From Prochlorococcus sp. AG-355-I20 (lineage in GTDB: Bacteria > Cyanobacteriota > Cyanobacteriia > PCC-6307 > Cyanobiaceae), in assembly GCA_003280895.1 (NCBI GenBank), contig QCDM01000015.1, positions 1 to 32,450 on the forward strand: a stretch of 32,450 nt of DNA, given 5' to 3'. Every line of letters begins with the position of its first letter. The stretch's first letter is position 1. This document shows, piece by piece, positions 17,555 to 26,331 of the stretch. The translations under genes and the position numbers were made by a program. The notes below the pieces were generated by a model. That model searched no databases. It was not told the origin of the DNA and saw only the letters and a program-made list of their open reading frames with translations.

Positions 17555-17650
17555 TAAAGAGGTCTTTTACTTAAAGAAGGTAAGACCTCGAGACCTAACA
17601 GAAAACTTTGGAACGGGTTCTGCATAACCAATTAATAACTACAATGGATT
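17555..17650 (+). ncRNA. Structured intergenic segment, candidate small RNA or mRNA leader
   Basis: A perfect 8-bp inverted repeat (GAGGTCTT at 17559-17566, AAGACCTC at 17582-17589) closes a 15-base loop; an alternative fold adds TTAC/GTAA inside. GAGACCT then recurs at 17590-17596, and a stretch around TTTGGAACGGGTTCTGCA, less AT-rich than its surroundings, follows to about 17627. No ORF of useful length covers it. There is no clear T-run after the hairpin, so it is not a standard terminator. The strand and RNA nature are unproven, and it matches no RNA family I can name. Confidence 0.3.
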
Positions 17651-17699
17651 TATAGAGGTGTAATTAAAAGTACAAAACCTAAAATTATTTTTTTAAAAA

Positions 17700-17846
17700 T
17701 TACTTCTTCTTTGATAATGTTTGTGATTCTTCTCTAGACATTAAAGCTTCGATTTGAGCAAGAACTTTTTGAAGTTCATCCGTTTTTGTAAGAGATGCTT
17801 CTGCTACTTCTCTCAGTTTTTCTAACTGTTCTTTAGTTTTATCCAT
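17700..17846 (-). CDS. Tiny coiled-coil hypothetical protein
   Basis: A 48-residue ORF, MDKTKEQLEKLREVAEASLT then KTDELQKVLAQIEALM and a polar tail ending KKK. Leucines at heptad-like spacing indicate one long coiled-coil helix. The regular pattern makes chance origin unlikely. Unknown function. It is followed downstream, on the same strand, by the structured segment around 17.6 kb. Confidence 0.5.
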   Translation of the reverse strand: MDKTKEQLEKLREVAEASLTKTDELQKVLAQIEALMSREESQTLSKKK

Positions 17847-17856
17847 GATAAATAAA

Positions 17857-18012
17857 TTAGAAATTAACCACTTTTAAAAATGGTTTTAATACAGATTTTT
17901 CACTCCCACACAGATTCATATTCTCTCTTTTTTTTATAAAGTCAAATAAATTTTCCTTTATTAAGGTTTTATGAGGACTTCCAATTAATTCTTTATTTAA
18001 TATTGAAACCAT
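17857..18012 (-). CDS. Tiny hypothetical protein
   Basis: A 51-residue ORF, MVSILNKELIGSPHKTLIKE then NLFDFIKKRENMNLCGSEK and SVLKPFLKVVNF. Basic, without signal or span. It ends ten bases before the 48-residue gene on the same strand. A near-perfect 20-base inverted repeat (17867-17886) falls in its last codons. The coding call rests only on the open frame and position. Confidence 0.35.
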   Translation of the reverse strand: MVSILNKELIGSPHKTLIKENLFDFIKKRENMNLCGSEKSVLKPFLKVVNF

Positions 18013-18042
18013 AAGATTACCTAAAATAGAAATACTCTTAAA

Positions 18043-18132
18043 TTATGAAGTAAATACAGGCAATCCTATTGTTGCAGTTGTTATGAGAGCCCCTGCAAAA
18101 ATCAAGAAAGGTAGAAAAGGGTAGTTTTTCAA
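18043..18132 (-). CDS. Possible 29-residue membrane peptide
   Basis: A TTG-initiated frame reads MKNYPFLPFLIFAGALITTA then TIGLPVFTS, almost wholly hydrophobic, one span. It has no visible Shine-Dalgarno sequence and a weak start, so it could be chance. It sits between pstB and the two tiny ORFs, on the same strand, just downstream of the tandem repeat at 18195-18233. Confidence 0.2.
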   Translation of the reverse strand: MKNYPFLPFLIFAGALITTATIGLPVFTS

Positions 18133-18194
18133 AGATAAACTTACTAATTCGAAATAACTATATAGGTATTTATACTGTTTGTCTACCCCTTGCC

Positions 18195-18233
18195 CTTCTT
18201 AAAGGTAAAATTTGTCTTCTAAAGGTAAAAATT
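18195..18233. repeat. Imperfect tandem direct repeat, 21-base period
   Basis: CTTCTTAAAGGTAAAATT (from 18195) recurs as CTTCTAAAGGTAAAAATT (from 18216). The shared core AAAGGTAAAA repeats at 20-base spacing (18201 and 18221), close to two helical turns. It lies directly past the pstB stop. It could be a tandem protein site, an mRNA 3' element or a chance duplication. Confidence 0.5.
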
Positions 18234-18238
18234 AAACA

Positions 18239-19048
18239 TCAACCAAATTTACCAGATATGTATTCCTGAGTAGTTTTTTCTTTTGGAGAATTAAAAATTT
18301 TCTTAGTGGAATCAAATTCTGCAAGATAACCAACTTTTCCTCCGTCACCATCTTCGTATTCAACTGCATTAAAGAAAGCAGTCATATCACTAACTCTTAA
18401 AGCCTGCTGCATATTATGGGTAACGATAATTATTGTGTAATTCTTCTTAAGTTCGTGCATCGTCTCCTCAATTTTTAATGTAGAGATTGGATCTAAAGCT
18501 GAACATGGCTCATCCATGAGAATTATTTCAGGCTCAATTGCGATGGTTCGAGCAATACATAATCTCTGTTGTTGTCCACCAGATAAAGAGTAACCACTAT
18601 CATTTAATTTATCCTTACATTCACTCCATACAGCAGCTTTTCTCAAGGAACTTTCCACTAATTGATCCATGTCACCAGTAAAGCCATTGATTCTTGCTCC
18701 GAATGCAATATTTTCGTAGATAGATTTTGGAAAAGGATTAGGTTGTTGAAAAACCATTCCGATTCTTCTTCTAACTTCAACTGGATCTACTCTTTTGTCA
18801 TAGATATTAGTTCCATCAAACAGGACTGTCCCTTTTAACGAACAATTAGGGATTAAATCGTTCATTCTATTCAAAGCTCTAAGAACGGTTGATTTACCAC
18901 AACCAGAAGGGCCAATGAGTGAAGTTATATCTCCTGCTTTAAAATTTAAAAAAACATTTTTTACCGCTTCAAAAGTTCCATAACTAATAGAAACATCCTC
19001 AAGAGATAAAATGTTTTTCTTTTGCGACTTTTTAGTGTTTTTAATCAT
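18239..19048 (-). CDS. pstB: Phosphate ABC transporter ATP-binding protein PstB
   Basis: The 269-residue ATPase drives high-affinity phosphate import. Walker [10 protein letters not shown] is at 46-54, the ABC signature LSGGQ at 155-159 and Walker B IILMDE at 175-180. [10 protein letters not shown] and [14 protein letters not shown] are PstB-specific segments that separate it from other ABC ATPases. It is last in pstC-pstA-pstB, one base after the pstA stop. No phoU follows, unlike in enteric bacteria. Confidence 0.97.
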   Translation of the reverse strand: MIKNTKKSQKKNILSLEDVSISYGTFEAVKNVFLNFKAGDITSLIGPSGCGKSTVLRALNRMNDLIPNCSLKGTVLFDGTNIYDKRVDPVEVRRRIGMVFQQPNPFPKSIYENIAFGARINGFTGDMDQLVESSLRKAAVWSECKDKLNDSGYSLSGGQQQRLCIARTIAIEPEIILMDEPCSALDPISTLKIEETMHELKKNYTIIIVTHNMQQALRVSDMTAFFNAVEYEDGDGGKVGYLAEFDSTKKIFNSPKEKTTQEYISGKFG

Positions 19049-19049
19049 T

Positions 19050-19949
19050 TCATACCCTCTTAGTTTTCTCAGTAAAAGCGGCCAATATCCTTGAAAAAAT
19101 ATTAACTGTTAGTATTGATATGACAAGAATAAAGGAAGCTGCCCAGGCTAGTTTATTTTGAGCATCATAAGGTTCAAGGGCAAAATTATATATCAAGACA
19201 GCTAATGAGCCCATCTCGTAAAACAAATCTTCAATACCTACTATGTAGTAGTAAGAAAATAAAGCAGTAAATATCAAAGGTGCTGTTTCGCCTGCAGCCC
19301 TTGCGATTCCAAGCACAACTCCAGTAGCAATAGATCTAAATGCTGTGGGTAAAGTTATTTTTAATATTGTAGTATACATACTTGCTCCTATCCCTAGAGA
19401 AGCATACCTTAATTCATTTGGTACTAACTTTAAACCTTCATCAGTAGTTTTTATAACTGTAGGCAACATCAATATTGAAAGAGCCATACCTCCTGCCAAA
19501 CCACTGTACATACTGCCAAATAAAATTTTTGTTGAAACGATTAAGGCATAAATAAATACACCTGCAATTATTGAAGGAACACCAGCTAAAACATTTACCC
19601 CGAATCTAATAAATTTTGAAAAAGGTCCTCCGTTTGAATATTCAGCTAGATATATGCCACCGCCAACACCTACTGGTATGGAAATAAGTGAAGCAATAGT
19701 TGTAATTACTAGTGTCCCAACTAATGCAGGATTAATTCCTCCTGCATCTAAATCATCTCCAGGAGGATTTGGCTCTAGAGTAAATAATTCTGGCGTGATT
19801 TGAGATCCACCTTTAATAAGAATATATGTAACCACAAAAATCAAAGGAAGAATTGCAATGAGTGCACAAAAAACTGATAAAGAAGTAAAGAATTTATCTC
19901 CTACATTTCGTGATAGTTTTTTCTGGTAATAAAGAGAATTCATAATCAT
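19050..19949 (-). CDS. pstA: Phosphate ABC transporter permease PstA
   Basis: A 299-residue inner-membrane permease with about six hydrophobic spans and the BPD permease segment ([21 protein letters not shown]) that docks to PstB. The periplasmic loop before [20 protein letters not shown] is typical of PstA. ATG 19949 directly abuts the pstC stop; an internal ATG two codons later is an equal alternative. Pairs with PstC to form the phosphate channel. Confidence 0.95.
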   Translation of the reverse strand: MIMNSLYYQKKLSRNVGDKFFTSLSVFCALIAILPLIFVVTYILIKGGSQITPELFTLEPNPPGDDLDAGGINPALVGTLVITTIASLISIPVGVGGGIYLAEYSNGGPFSKFIRFGVNVLAGVPSIIAGVFIYALIVSTKILFGSMYSGLAGGMALSILMLPTVIKTTDEGLKLVPNELRYASLGIGASMYTTILKITLPTAFRSIATGVVLGIARAAGETAPLIFTALFSYYYIVGIEDLFYEMGSLAVLIYNFALEPYDAQNKLAWAASFILVISILTVNIFSRILAAFTEKTKRV

Positions 19950-20897
19950 CTAATATTTGAGACTAAATTTCTTAACTAGCCATTGAGCAAAGATATTAAC
20001 CACTAAAGATAGGATCATCAACACAAAAGCCGCATAAAAAAGTGATGAGACCTGACTTCCATCGGCTTCACCAAACTGGTTTGCAAGCATAGAAGAGATG
20101 GTATATCCAGGAGATAATAGTGACCAACTAAATGCATTAGAATTTCCAATAATCATAGTTACAGCCATGGTTTCACCCATTGCCCTGCCTAACGCCAATA
20201 GAACTCCAGCCATAATTCCTGATAATGCAGCAGGCAAAATTACCGAAAATATAGTTTTCCATCTACTTGCACCAATTCCATAGGCAGCATTCCTAAGCTT
20301 TTTGGGAACTTGATTCAGCGTATCTCTAGCTATCGAGGTCACTATTGGTAAAAGCATTACCACTAAAATTAATATCGCTAAAAGTGAATTCCGACCAGCA
20401 GGCTCCGAACTAAATAAAGGAATCCAACCAAAGAATTTATGTAAAAAAACAAAAAACTCTCTAAAGAAAGGTTCCATTACAAATATCGCCCATAATCCCA
20501 ATACGACAGATGGTATAGCTGCTAGTAATTCAACAAATGAACCTACTATTTCTCTAACAAATTTCGGAACAAAATCCTCTGTAATAAATATCGCAGTTCC
20601 AACACCTAAAGGGATAGTAATCAATAATGAAAGAAGAGAAGTAACTAATGTCCCATATATTGCTGTAAAAGCTCCATATTCATCTTTTACTGGATTCCAT
20701 TCAGAAGTTACTAGAAAATTTAAGCCATACCTTGAGAAGGATTCAAATGACTGAAAAAAGACTACTAAAATAATTCCAAATAGTACTATTGCAACAAGAC
20801 TAGACAAGGCTAGGGCTGTATTTTTAAAGATTAAATCTATATTTTTTTCGATACCGAATCTTTTACGATTCTTGAAAAGAGTTAATTTCTCTTCCAT
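19950..20897 (-). CDS. pstC: Phosphate ABC transporter permease PstC
   Basis: A 315-residue inner-membrane permease. Seen are several hydrophobic spans, the PstC-type segment FLVTSEWNPVKDEYGAF, and the coupling loop AAYGIGASRWKTIFSVILPA. First gene of the pstCAB unit on the minus strand. A candidate Pho box lies 47-65 bases upstream of the start. The matching binding protein gene pstS is about 5.4 kb away in the same island rather than in this operon. Confidence 0.95.
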   Translation of the reverse strand: MEEKLTLFKNRKRFGIEKNIDLIFKNTALALSSLVAIVLFGIILVVFFQSFESFSRYGLNFLVTSEWNPVKDEYGAFTAIYGTLVTSLLSLLITIPLGVGTAIFITEDFVPKFVREIVGSFVELLAAIPSVVLGLWAIFVMEPFFREFFVFLHKFFGWIPLFSSEPAGRNSLLAILILVVMLLPIVTSIARDTLNQVPKKLRNAAYGIGASRWKTIFSVILPAALSGIMAGVLLALGRAMGETMAVTMIIGNSNAFSWSLLSPGYTISSMLANQFGEADGSQVSSLFYAAFVLMILSLVVNIFAQWLVKKFSLKY

Positions 20898-20943
20898 TAA
20901 AAAAAGAATATCTCTATAAATCTACTACTAAATGTTGTAAAAG

Positions 20944-20962
20944 ACTTTAAGAGGGGTTAAAG
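20944..20962 (-). promoter_or_regulatory. Candidate Pho box upstream of pstC
   Basis: Read on the minus strand: CTTTAACC, three bases, CTTAAAGT, i.e. two 8-mers at 11-base period related to the cyanobacterial CTTAACCT repeat bound by PhoB/SphR. Distance to the pstC start suits an activator site. A third unit is poor (TTACAACA), so the call is moderate. Confidence 0.45.
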
Positions 20963-21075
20963 GTATAAGAAAGTCATGAAAAGTAAACATCCTTAAACTT
21001 AATTTCTTCAAAAAATTTTTCTTTAACTTTACTTAACCATAGGTGAATATTATTTATTGATTAACAACTGAGAGA

Positions 21076-21282
21076 ATGTTTAAATACAGGGAACTCATTG
21101 CTCAAATCAAATATAAAGAAGTAATATCTTCCCCTGTATATTTTATTCCTGTTTTGCTTCTATCCATAATGATTATTATTGAAGGTTTTCACATCTTTAA
21201 TCACAAACAAAATTGCAAAACTAAAGCTGAGTGGATGGAACAATCAGGAATGACTTATGACAGGGAATCAGAAGTCAATTAA
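21076..21282 (+). CDS. Small single-span membrane hypothetical protein
   Basis: The 68-residue product has a short cytosolic start (MFKYRELIAQIKYKE), one hydrophobic span at about 21-39 (VYFIPVLLLSIMIIIEGF) and a polar C-terminal part with one cysteine (KQNCKTKAEWMEQSGM). Divergent from pstC and convergent with arsR. A TTAAC-rich stretch at 21021-21039 lies just upstream and might put it under phosphate control. Not recognised. Confidence 0.55.
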   Translation: MFKYRELIAQIKYKEVISSPVYFIPVLLLSIMIIIEGFHIFNHKQNCKTKAEWMEQSGMTYDRESEVN

Positions 21283-21300
21283 TAAAATCTAAAATATAAT

Positions 21301-21621
21301 TTATTCGCAGCAACGTTTTCTATTTGAGGAATAATCTGTCAAAGAGAATATCCATTCCTTGATCAATAAGAGAGATTCTTTATTTAGGCTGTAGTACACC
21401 CATCTACCTTCTTGTCGATCTGAGATAAGACCAGCTTCCTTCAATATCTTTATGTGATATGAAATTCTTGATTGAGATAAATGAGTTAATTTCATAATAT
21501 CGCAAACACAAACTTCTCCATCCATCATTAGGTCAATTATTTCTAGCCTAAAAGGATCAGAAAATGAAACCATCAACCTAGATATATTTTCTTTTTTTAA
21601 TTTGCTAATCTCTTTTAACAC
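21301..21621 (-). CDS. arsR: ArsR/SmtB-family metalloregulator
   Basis: A 106-residue winged-helix repressor. FSDPFRLEIIDLMMDGEVCVCD carries Cys38 and Cys40 in the family's arsenite-sensing helix, followed by the DNA-recognition helix (LSQSRISYHIKILKEAGL) and the wing (RQEGRWVYYSLN). A C-terminal Cys104-Cys105 pair (KRCCE) may complete a three-coordinate As(III) site. It is divergent from gap1-arsJ-chrA, with two operator boxes in the shared intergenic region. Expected action: bound without arsenite, released with it. Arsenite rather than zinc or another metal is inferred from the CVC motif and the gene context. Confidence 0.92.
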   Translation of the reverse strand: MLKEISKLKKENISRLMVSFSDPFRLEIIDLMMDGEVCVCDIMKLTHLSQSRISYHIKILKEAGLISDRQEGRWVYYSLNKESLLLIKEWIFSLTDYSSNRKRCCE

Positions 21622-21675
21622 TTATAAGGAAATTAAATTCTTTTAAATATAGCTTAAATAAAAAAGATTTCACTA

Positions 21676-21713
21676 ATCAAAACATCTTGATACATCAAAA
21701 TATTTTGATGTAT
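21676..21713. promoter_or_regulatory. Two ArsR operator boxes between arsR and gap1
   Basis: Two inverted repeats of form ATCAA-N6-TTGAT lie 18 bases apart: 21676-21691 and 21694-21709. The second is the core of a perfect 24-base palindrome (21690-21713) centred between 21701 and 21702. Placement between divergent arsR and gap1 and overlap with the gap1 promoter argue for ArsR repression of gap1, and probably of arsR itself. Confidence 0.8.
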
Positions 21714-21716
21714 AAT
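21687..21716 (+). promoter_or_regulatory. gap1 promoter
   Basis: TTGATA (21687-21692), an 18-base spacer and a perfect TATAAT (21711-21716), with the start codon 23 bases further. The spacer is filled by the ArsR palindrome, so repressor and RNA polymerase could not bind together. Confidence 0.65.
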
Positions 21717-21738
21717 TTCAATAGAAAATTTCAAAGTT

Positions 21739-22761
21739 ATGAAAATTGGAATTAATGGTTTTGGAAGAATTGGCAGATTAGTTTTCAGAGCATTATGGGA
21801 TAGAGCTGATATAGAAATAACTCATATAAATGAGATAGCAGGAGATTCGAATGCTGCTGCGCATTTACTCGAATTCGATTCAGTCCATGGTAGATGGGTG
21901 AAAGATATAAAGGTTAAAGAAGAAGAAATAATAATCGATGGAAAGAAATTAACCTACACATCTTTTAAAAATTACCTTGATGTTCCTTGGGAAAAATCTT
22001 CTGTAGATATTATTTTGGAATGTACAGGAAAGAATAAAAAGCCAGACAAACTAAATCCCTATTTTGATACTCTTGGGATGAAAAGAGTAATAGTAGCTTG
22101 TCCAGTCAAAGGAATTGTTGCAGAAGCTGAATCACTGAATATTGTTTACGGTATAAATCAAAGTCTTTATGACCCTTCCAAACATAAATTAGTAACTGCA
22201 GCATCCTGCACTACAAATTGTTTAGCTCCGATAGTAAAGGTAATTAATGAAAATTTTTCTATTAAACACGGTGCTATTACAACTATTCACGATGTAACGA
22301 ACACTCAAGTTCCTGTAGATTTTTATAAAAGTGATCTGAGGAGAGCAAGAGGATGTATGCAAAGTTTAATACCTACTACCACTGGATCTGCTAAAGCTAT
22401 CGCTGAGATCTTTCCAGAATTAAAAGGAAAATTAAATGGACATGCAGTAAGAGTTCCTCTACTTAATGGTTCTTTAACAGATGCAGTTTTTGAATTAAAT
22501 AAAGAAGTGACAACTGAACAAGTGAATATGGCACTAAAGGAAGCTTCAGAAACTTATTTAAAAGGAATTCTTGGCTACGAAGAAAGACCTTTAGTTTCTG
22601 CAGATTATGTAAATGACTCTAGAAGTTCAATAGTTGATAGTTTATCAACGATGGTTGTTAATTCAAATTTATTAAAGATATACGCTTGGTATGACAACGA
22701 GTGGGGTTACAGCTGCAGACTTGCAGATCTTACTGAATATGTAATCAAAAAAGAGATTTAA
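21739..22761 (+). CDS. gap1: ArsJ-associated glyceraldehyde-3-phosphate dehydrogenase
   Basis: A 340-residue GAPDH: N-terminal Rossmann fold ([15 protein letters not shown]), catalytic Cys157 in AASCTTNC, and the substrate region [20 protein letters not shown]. It differs from the usual Calvin-cycle enzyme in context: ArsR-controlled and followed 11 bases later by arsJ. In characterised gapdh-arsJ pairs the enzyme uses arsenate in place of phosphate to form 1-arseno-3-phosphoglycerate, which ArsJ exports. That reaction is inferred here from family and operon. In Prochlorococcus this gene has also been called gap1 with a glycolytic role, which is not excluded. Confidence 0.93.
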   Translation: MKIGINGFGRIGRLVFRALWDRADIEITHINEIAGDSNAAAHLLEFDSVHGRWVKDIKVKEEEIIIDGKKLTYTSFKNYLDVPWEKSSVDIILECTGKNKKPDKLNPYFDTLGMKRVIVACPVKGIVAEAESLNIVYGINQSLYDPSKHKLVTAASCTTNCLAPIVKVINENFSIKHGAITTIHDVTNTQVPVDFYKSDLRRARGCMQSLIPTTTGSAKAIAEIFPELKGKLNGHAVRVPLLNGSLTDAVFELNKEVTTEQVNMALKEASETYLKGILGYEERPLVSADYVNDSRSSIVDSLSTMVVNSNLLKIYAWYDNEWGYSCRLADLTEYVIKKEI

Positions 22762-22772
22762 TTTATGTCTTT

Positions 22773-24032
22773 ATGAAGTTATCTAATATTCAACAATATA
22801 GTGTTGTAACAGCAAACTATTGGGCGTTCACGCTTACTGACGGCGCATTAAGATTATTAGTTGTTGGTCACTTTCATGAGCTAGGTTACACAACTCTACA
22901 AATTGCTTTACTTTTCCTTTTTTATGAGTTTTTTGGAATAATTACTAATCTTTATGGTGGCTGGATAGGAGCAAGATATGGATTAAGGCTTACTTTATGG
23001 ATTGGGACTATCCTTCAAATCATCGCTCTTTTTATGCTTATTCCAGTTAAGGAAGATTGGCCGGTAATTTTTAGTGTCGCATACGTTATGGTTGCTCAAG
23101 CAGTTAGTGGAATAGCAAAAGATTTAAACAAAATGAGTGCTAAAAGTGCTGTTAAGACAGTAGTCCCAGAGACAAATGATGGCAATGATACTGGCCAAAA
23201 ACAACTTTTTAAATGGGTTGCTATTTTAACTGGATCTAAAAATGCTCTTAAGGGAGTTGGTTTTTTCTTGGGTGGACTTTTATATAAGTTATTTGGATTC
23301 AATAATGCTGTAGGAATTATGGGTTTTGGACTCTGCTTAGCCTTTTTATTGACATTAATTTTACCTGGAGAAATTGGCAAGATGAAAACCAAACCAGCTT
23401 TTAATGATCTTTTTTCAAAATCAAATGCCATAAATATTCTTTCTGCAGCAAGATTCTTTCTTTTTGGAGCAAGAGATGTTTGGTTTGTTGTAGCTCTTCC
23501 AGTATTCCTAGATATGGCATTTGGTTGGGACTACATGGAAATAGGATTATTTCTTGGGGCCTGGGTAATAGGTTATGGAATTGTTCAGGCTTCGGCTCCA
23601 GCAATTAGAAAGATATGGGGCCAGAAAGAAAGTCCAGATCGTAAAGCTATCCAATTTTGGAGTGCCGTATTAATGGTAATACCATCTTTGATAGGAGTCG
23701 CATTATGGAGAGAAAGTTCTCCATCAATAGCAATAATTTTAGGACTTACTATTTTTGGATTTGTTTTTGCAATGAATTCCTCTACACATTCTTATATGAT
23801 TTTGGCCTACTCTGATAGTGAAAAAGTCAGTTTAAATGTTGGCTTCTATTACATGGCAAATGCTGCTGGAAGACTAGTTGGAACATTACTATCTGGCTTA
23901 CTATTTATGATTGGGAGAAATCCGAGTATTGGTCTTCAATATTGTCTTTATTTTTCATCACTTTTAATATTCTTATCTTGGATTTCGAGTCTTAAATTAC
24001 CATCAATCAAACAAAGCTTATCAGCTCCATAA
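22773..24032 (+). CDS. arsJ: Organoarsenical efflux MFS transporter ArsJ
   Basis: A 419-residue major facilitator protein with about 12 hydrophobic spans. It closely fits ArsJ: NYWAFTLTDGALRLLVVGHF, the WIGARYGLRLT loop between spans 2 and 3, AVSGIAKDLNKMSAKSAVK and LTGSKNALKGVGFFLGG. ArsJ exports 1-arseno-3-phosphoglycerate, which then falls apart to arsenate outside, giving arsenate resistance without reduction to arsenite. The adjacent GAPDH is the standard partner. No arsC or arsB/acr3 gene is seen in this window. Confidence 0.92.
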   Translation: MKLSNIQQYSVVTANYWAFTLTDGALRLLVVGHFHELGYTTLQIALLFLFYEFFGIITNLYGGWIGARYGLRLTLWIGTILQIIALFMLIPVKEDWPVIFSVAYVMVAQAVSGIAKDLNKMSAKSAVKTVVPETNDGNDTGQKQLFKWVAILTGSKNALKGVGFFLGGLLYKLFGFNNAVGIMGFGLCLAFLLTLILPGEIGKMKTKPAFNDLFSKSNAINILSAARFFLFGARDVWFVVALPVFLDMAFGWDYMEIGLFLGAWVIGYGIVQASAPAIRKIWGQKESPDRKAIQFWSAVLMVIPSLIGVALWRESSPSIAIILGLTIFGFVFAMNSSTHSYMILAYSDSEKVSLNVGFYYMANAAGRLVGTLLSGLLFMIGRNPSIGLQYCLYFSSLLIFLSWISSLKLPSIKQSLSAP

Positions 24033-24062
24033 AGACTAATTTTTAGGAATTAGAATATTTTA

Positions 24063-25289
24063 ATGGCAAAAATATCCTTAATTGAACTTGCAAAAACTTT
24101 CCTAAAAATTGGTATTTTAAGTTTTGGAGGACCCTATGCTCATATTTCCTTATTCGAAGATGAACTTATAAATAATAAAAAATTGATATCAAATCAATCT
24201 TTTGAAAAAGGTATTGGATTATGTCAAATACTTCCAGGACCAATATCTACTCAATTGGCAATATATATAGGTCTTAAAATCAATGGTTATCTTGGTGGAT
24301 TGATATCAGGTATAAGTTTCATTATCCCAGGATTCATTTCAGTATTAGCTCTTAGTTTTTTTTGGCAAATTGGTTCTGGATCAAAATTCTTAACAGATTT
24401 AATTTATTTTAATCCGCCTATTATTGCAGGGATAATTTTTTCATTCTCATTAGTTCTATTAAAAAAAAGATTAAAGTTTGATCGAATATTATTCTCCAGC
24501 TCAATATTATTTCTACTTATATTTGCTAAATATAATAGTATTCAATTTCCACTCATAACAATTCTTAGTATTGCAGGATTGATAAATATATTTTTAAATA
24601 AATTCAAAAATATTTTTTATAGCTTGGTCCCTTTATCTATATTTTCAACAACCTCATTTTTGATTAGCTCGGTCTTTTTAGATATATCAAAGTTTTATAA
24701 TTTTTTAAGAGAGTCTATAACCTCAAAGTTTTTAGTAGATTACCTTAATCTGTTTTTTTTCTTCTTTAAATCGGGACTTTTTATTTTTGGAGGTGGATTA
24801 GTAATCATTCCTCTTATGAGTGATTATGTTATCTCGCAAGGATGGTTAACAAATAATGAATTTATAGATGGAATAATGATTAGCCAAATAACACCTGGGC
24901 CTGTCTTATTAATTACAAGTTTTATTGGATATAAAGCAGGGTTTTCGATCGGAGGAATAAATGAAGCTTTAAAGTATTCATTTATATCAACTTTTGCAAT
25001 TTTTTTACCAAGTTTTATATTGATTTTTGTTTTTGGAAAAGGCTTTATAAAAAACAGAATTAAATCAATTAATTACTTTATCGAAGGAGTGATCAATACA
25101 ATTCCTGGAGCAGTTATTTTCTCTGGATTTAATTTAATTGAAGATAGTTTTTCATCAAAATTATTTTTAATTAGCTCTATTTTTATAGTTTTAATCTCCA
25201 CACTATTATCTTTTTTAAAAATAGTTCCAACATATATACTCATTCTTTTTTCTTTAATATTAGGCTTGTCAAAATATTTGTTTGCATAA
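24063..25289 (+). CDS. chrA: Chromate transporter family protein ChrA
   Basis: A 408-residue membrane protein of the CHR family, two-domain long form. The N-terminal half carries [13 protein letters not shown] and [18 protein letters not shown]; the C-terminal half repeats the pattern with [17 protein letters not shown] and [18 protein letters not shown]. ChrA proteins in proteobacteria export chromate; some members may act on sulfate or other oxyanions. It is third in the ArsR-controlled unit, 30 bases after arsJ, so arsenic-linked expression is likely. Its substrate here is unknown. Confidence 0.88.
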   Translation: MAKISLIELAKTFLKIGILSFGGPYAHISLFEDELINNKKLISNQSFEKGIGLCQILPGPISTQLAIYIGLKINGYLGGLISGISFIIPGFISVLALSFFWQIGSGSKFLTDLIYFNPPIIAGIIFSFSLVLLKKRLKFDRILFSSSILFLLIFAKYNSIQFPLITILSIAGLINIFLNKFKNIFYSLVPLSIFSTTSFLISSVFLDISKFYNFLRESITSKFLVDYLNLFFFFFKSGLFIFGGGLVIIPLMSDYVISQGWLTNNEFIDGIMISQITPGPVLLITSFIGYKAGFSIGGINEALKYSFISTFAIFLPSFILIFVFGKGFIKNRIKSINYFIEGVINTIPGAVIFSGFNLIEDSFSSKLFLISSIFIVLISTLLSFLKIVPTYILILFSLILGLSKYLFA

Positions 25290-25291
25290 AA

Positions 25292-25318
25292 AAAAGGAGG
25301 AAATAAATTCCTCCTTTT
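25292..25318. terminator. Bidirectional terminator between chrA and pstS
   Basis: A perfect 11-bp stem (AAAAGGAGGAA / TTCCTCCTTTT) with a five-base loop, starting two bases after the chrA stop. A-run before and T-run after let it work for both chrA (plus) and pstS (minus). Confidence 0.85.
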
Positions 25319-25335
25319 AAATATTGTTTTACGGT

Positions 25336-26331
25336 TTATTTACCGATTCTTTTTACAGCAGCTCTTGACTTCTCAAGAATATCTCCTTTTAAGGGGACAA
25401 ATCCAAGTGATGGAGCTTTATCTTGATACTCATCACTTAATAATGTATTAAAGGCTTGTTTGATAGCTTTAGTGTTTCTACCATTACCCTCTTCATAAGC
25501 AAGTATCCATGTTAATGAAGCTATAGGGTATGCTCCTTTTGCAGTTGGATTAGGATTTTTACCAGCAAGATTTTCATCTAGAGTAATACCATTAAGAGCC
25601 TTAGCTCCTGCTTCTACAGATGGTTTTAGAAACTCACCTGAAAGATTCTGAAGTGCAGCAGCCTTAACATTACCTTTTATGTAAGACTGGTTAACATAAC
25701 CAATTGCGCCTGGAGTGTTTTGAATAACACCCGCAACACCAGAATTACCTTTTGCTCCAACACCTGCTGGCCACTTAACTGATTTACCAGTTCCTAAAGT
25801 CCATGTTGGTGAAAATGCTTCCATAGAGTTTGTAAAGGCTTTAGTTGTACCTGATCCGTCAGAACGATGGGCCCAAGTTAATTTACCAGGCTTACAACCA
25901 ACTTCTTTCCAATTCTTAATCATACCCATAGCAACTTGAACAGCTTGTTCTTGGGTAAGTTTCAAATCACAGTCATAGTTATAACCAAAAGCAATAGTTC
26001 CTCCAACCATAGGAATTTGTACCAAACCTCTTGTTACCTTTGCTATATCTTTAGCCTTCATGGGATCATCAGAAGCACCAAAGTTTACGGTTTGGTCAAT
26101 AAAAGCTTTTCTTCCAGAGCCTGAACCAACAGCTTGATAGTTAACTCTTGGCCCCCCTGAAGTGGCTAAATCTTTGAACCAACGAGTGTAAATTTTGGCA
26201 GGAAATGATGCTCCAGCACCACTTAATCTTGTTTTAGCAGAAACACTTGTGCCAGGAACACTTGTACCAGCAGCAATGGCTACTGCAGAAGTGAGAACCA
26301 AAGCTTTCTTAGCTATGTTCATGGATGTCAT
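25336..26331 (-). CDS. pstS: Phosphate-binding periplasmic protein PstS
   Basis: The 331-residue substrate-binding protein delivers phosphate to PstCAB. A signal peptide covers about residues 1-32 (basic start, hydrophobic AAGTSVPGTSVSA). The mature start LSGAGASFPAKIYTRWF and later segments YQAVGSGSGRKAFI, FGASDDPM and HRSDGSGTTKAFT form the phosphate-binding loops. Length is normal. It is the sole gene of its unit, between a bidirectional terminator and a region with Pho boxes, so strong phosphate-starvation induction is expected. ATG 26322, three codons inside, is an alternative start. Confidence 0.97.
   Translation of the reverse strand: MTSMNIAKKALVLTSAVAIAAGTSVPGTSVSAKTRLSGAGASFPAKIYTRWFKDLATSGGPRVNYQAVGSGSGRKAFIDQTVNFGASDDPMKAKDIAKVTRGLVQIPMVGGTIAFGYNYDCDLKLTQEQAVQVAMGMIKNWKEVGCKPGKLTWAHRSDGSGTTKAFTNSMEAFSPTWTLGTGKSVKWPAGVGAKGNSGVAGVIQNTPGAIGYVNQSYIKGNVKAAALQNLSGEFLKPSVEAGAKALNGITLDENLAGKNPNPTAKGAYPIASLTWILAYEEGNGRNTKAIKQAFNTLLSDEYQDKAPSLGFVPLKGDILEKSRAAVKRIGK

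Noticed and set aside
17867..17886. 20-base near-palindrome considered as a terminator
   Set aside because: Lies inside the end of a possible ORF and is followed by only a short T-run; strand use is unclear.
22765..22776. Three-codon ORF (MSL) overlapping the arsJ start
   Set aside because: Too short to separate from chance; arsJ has a good start by family fit.
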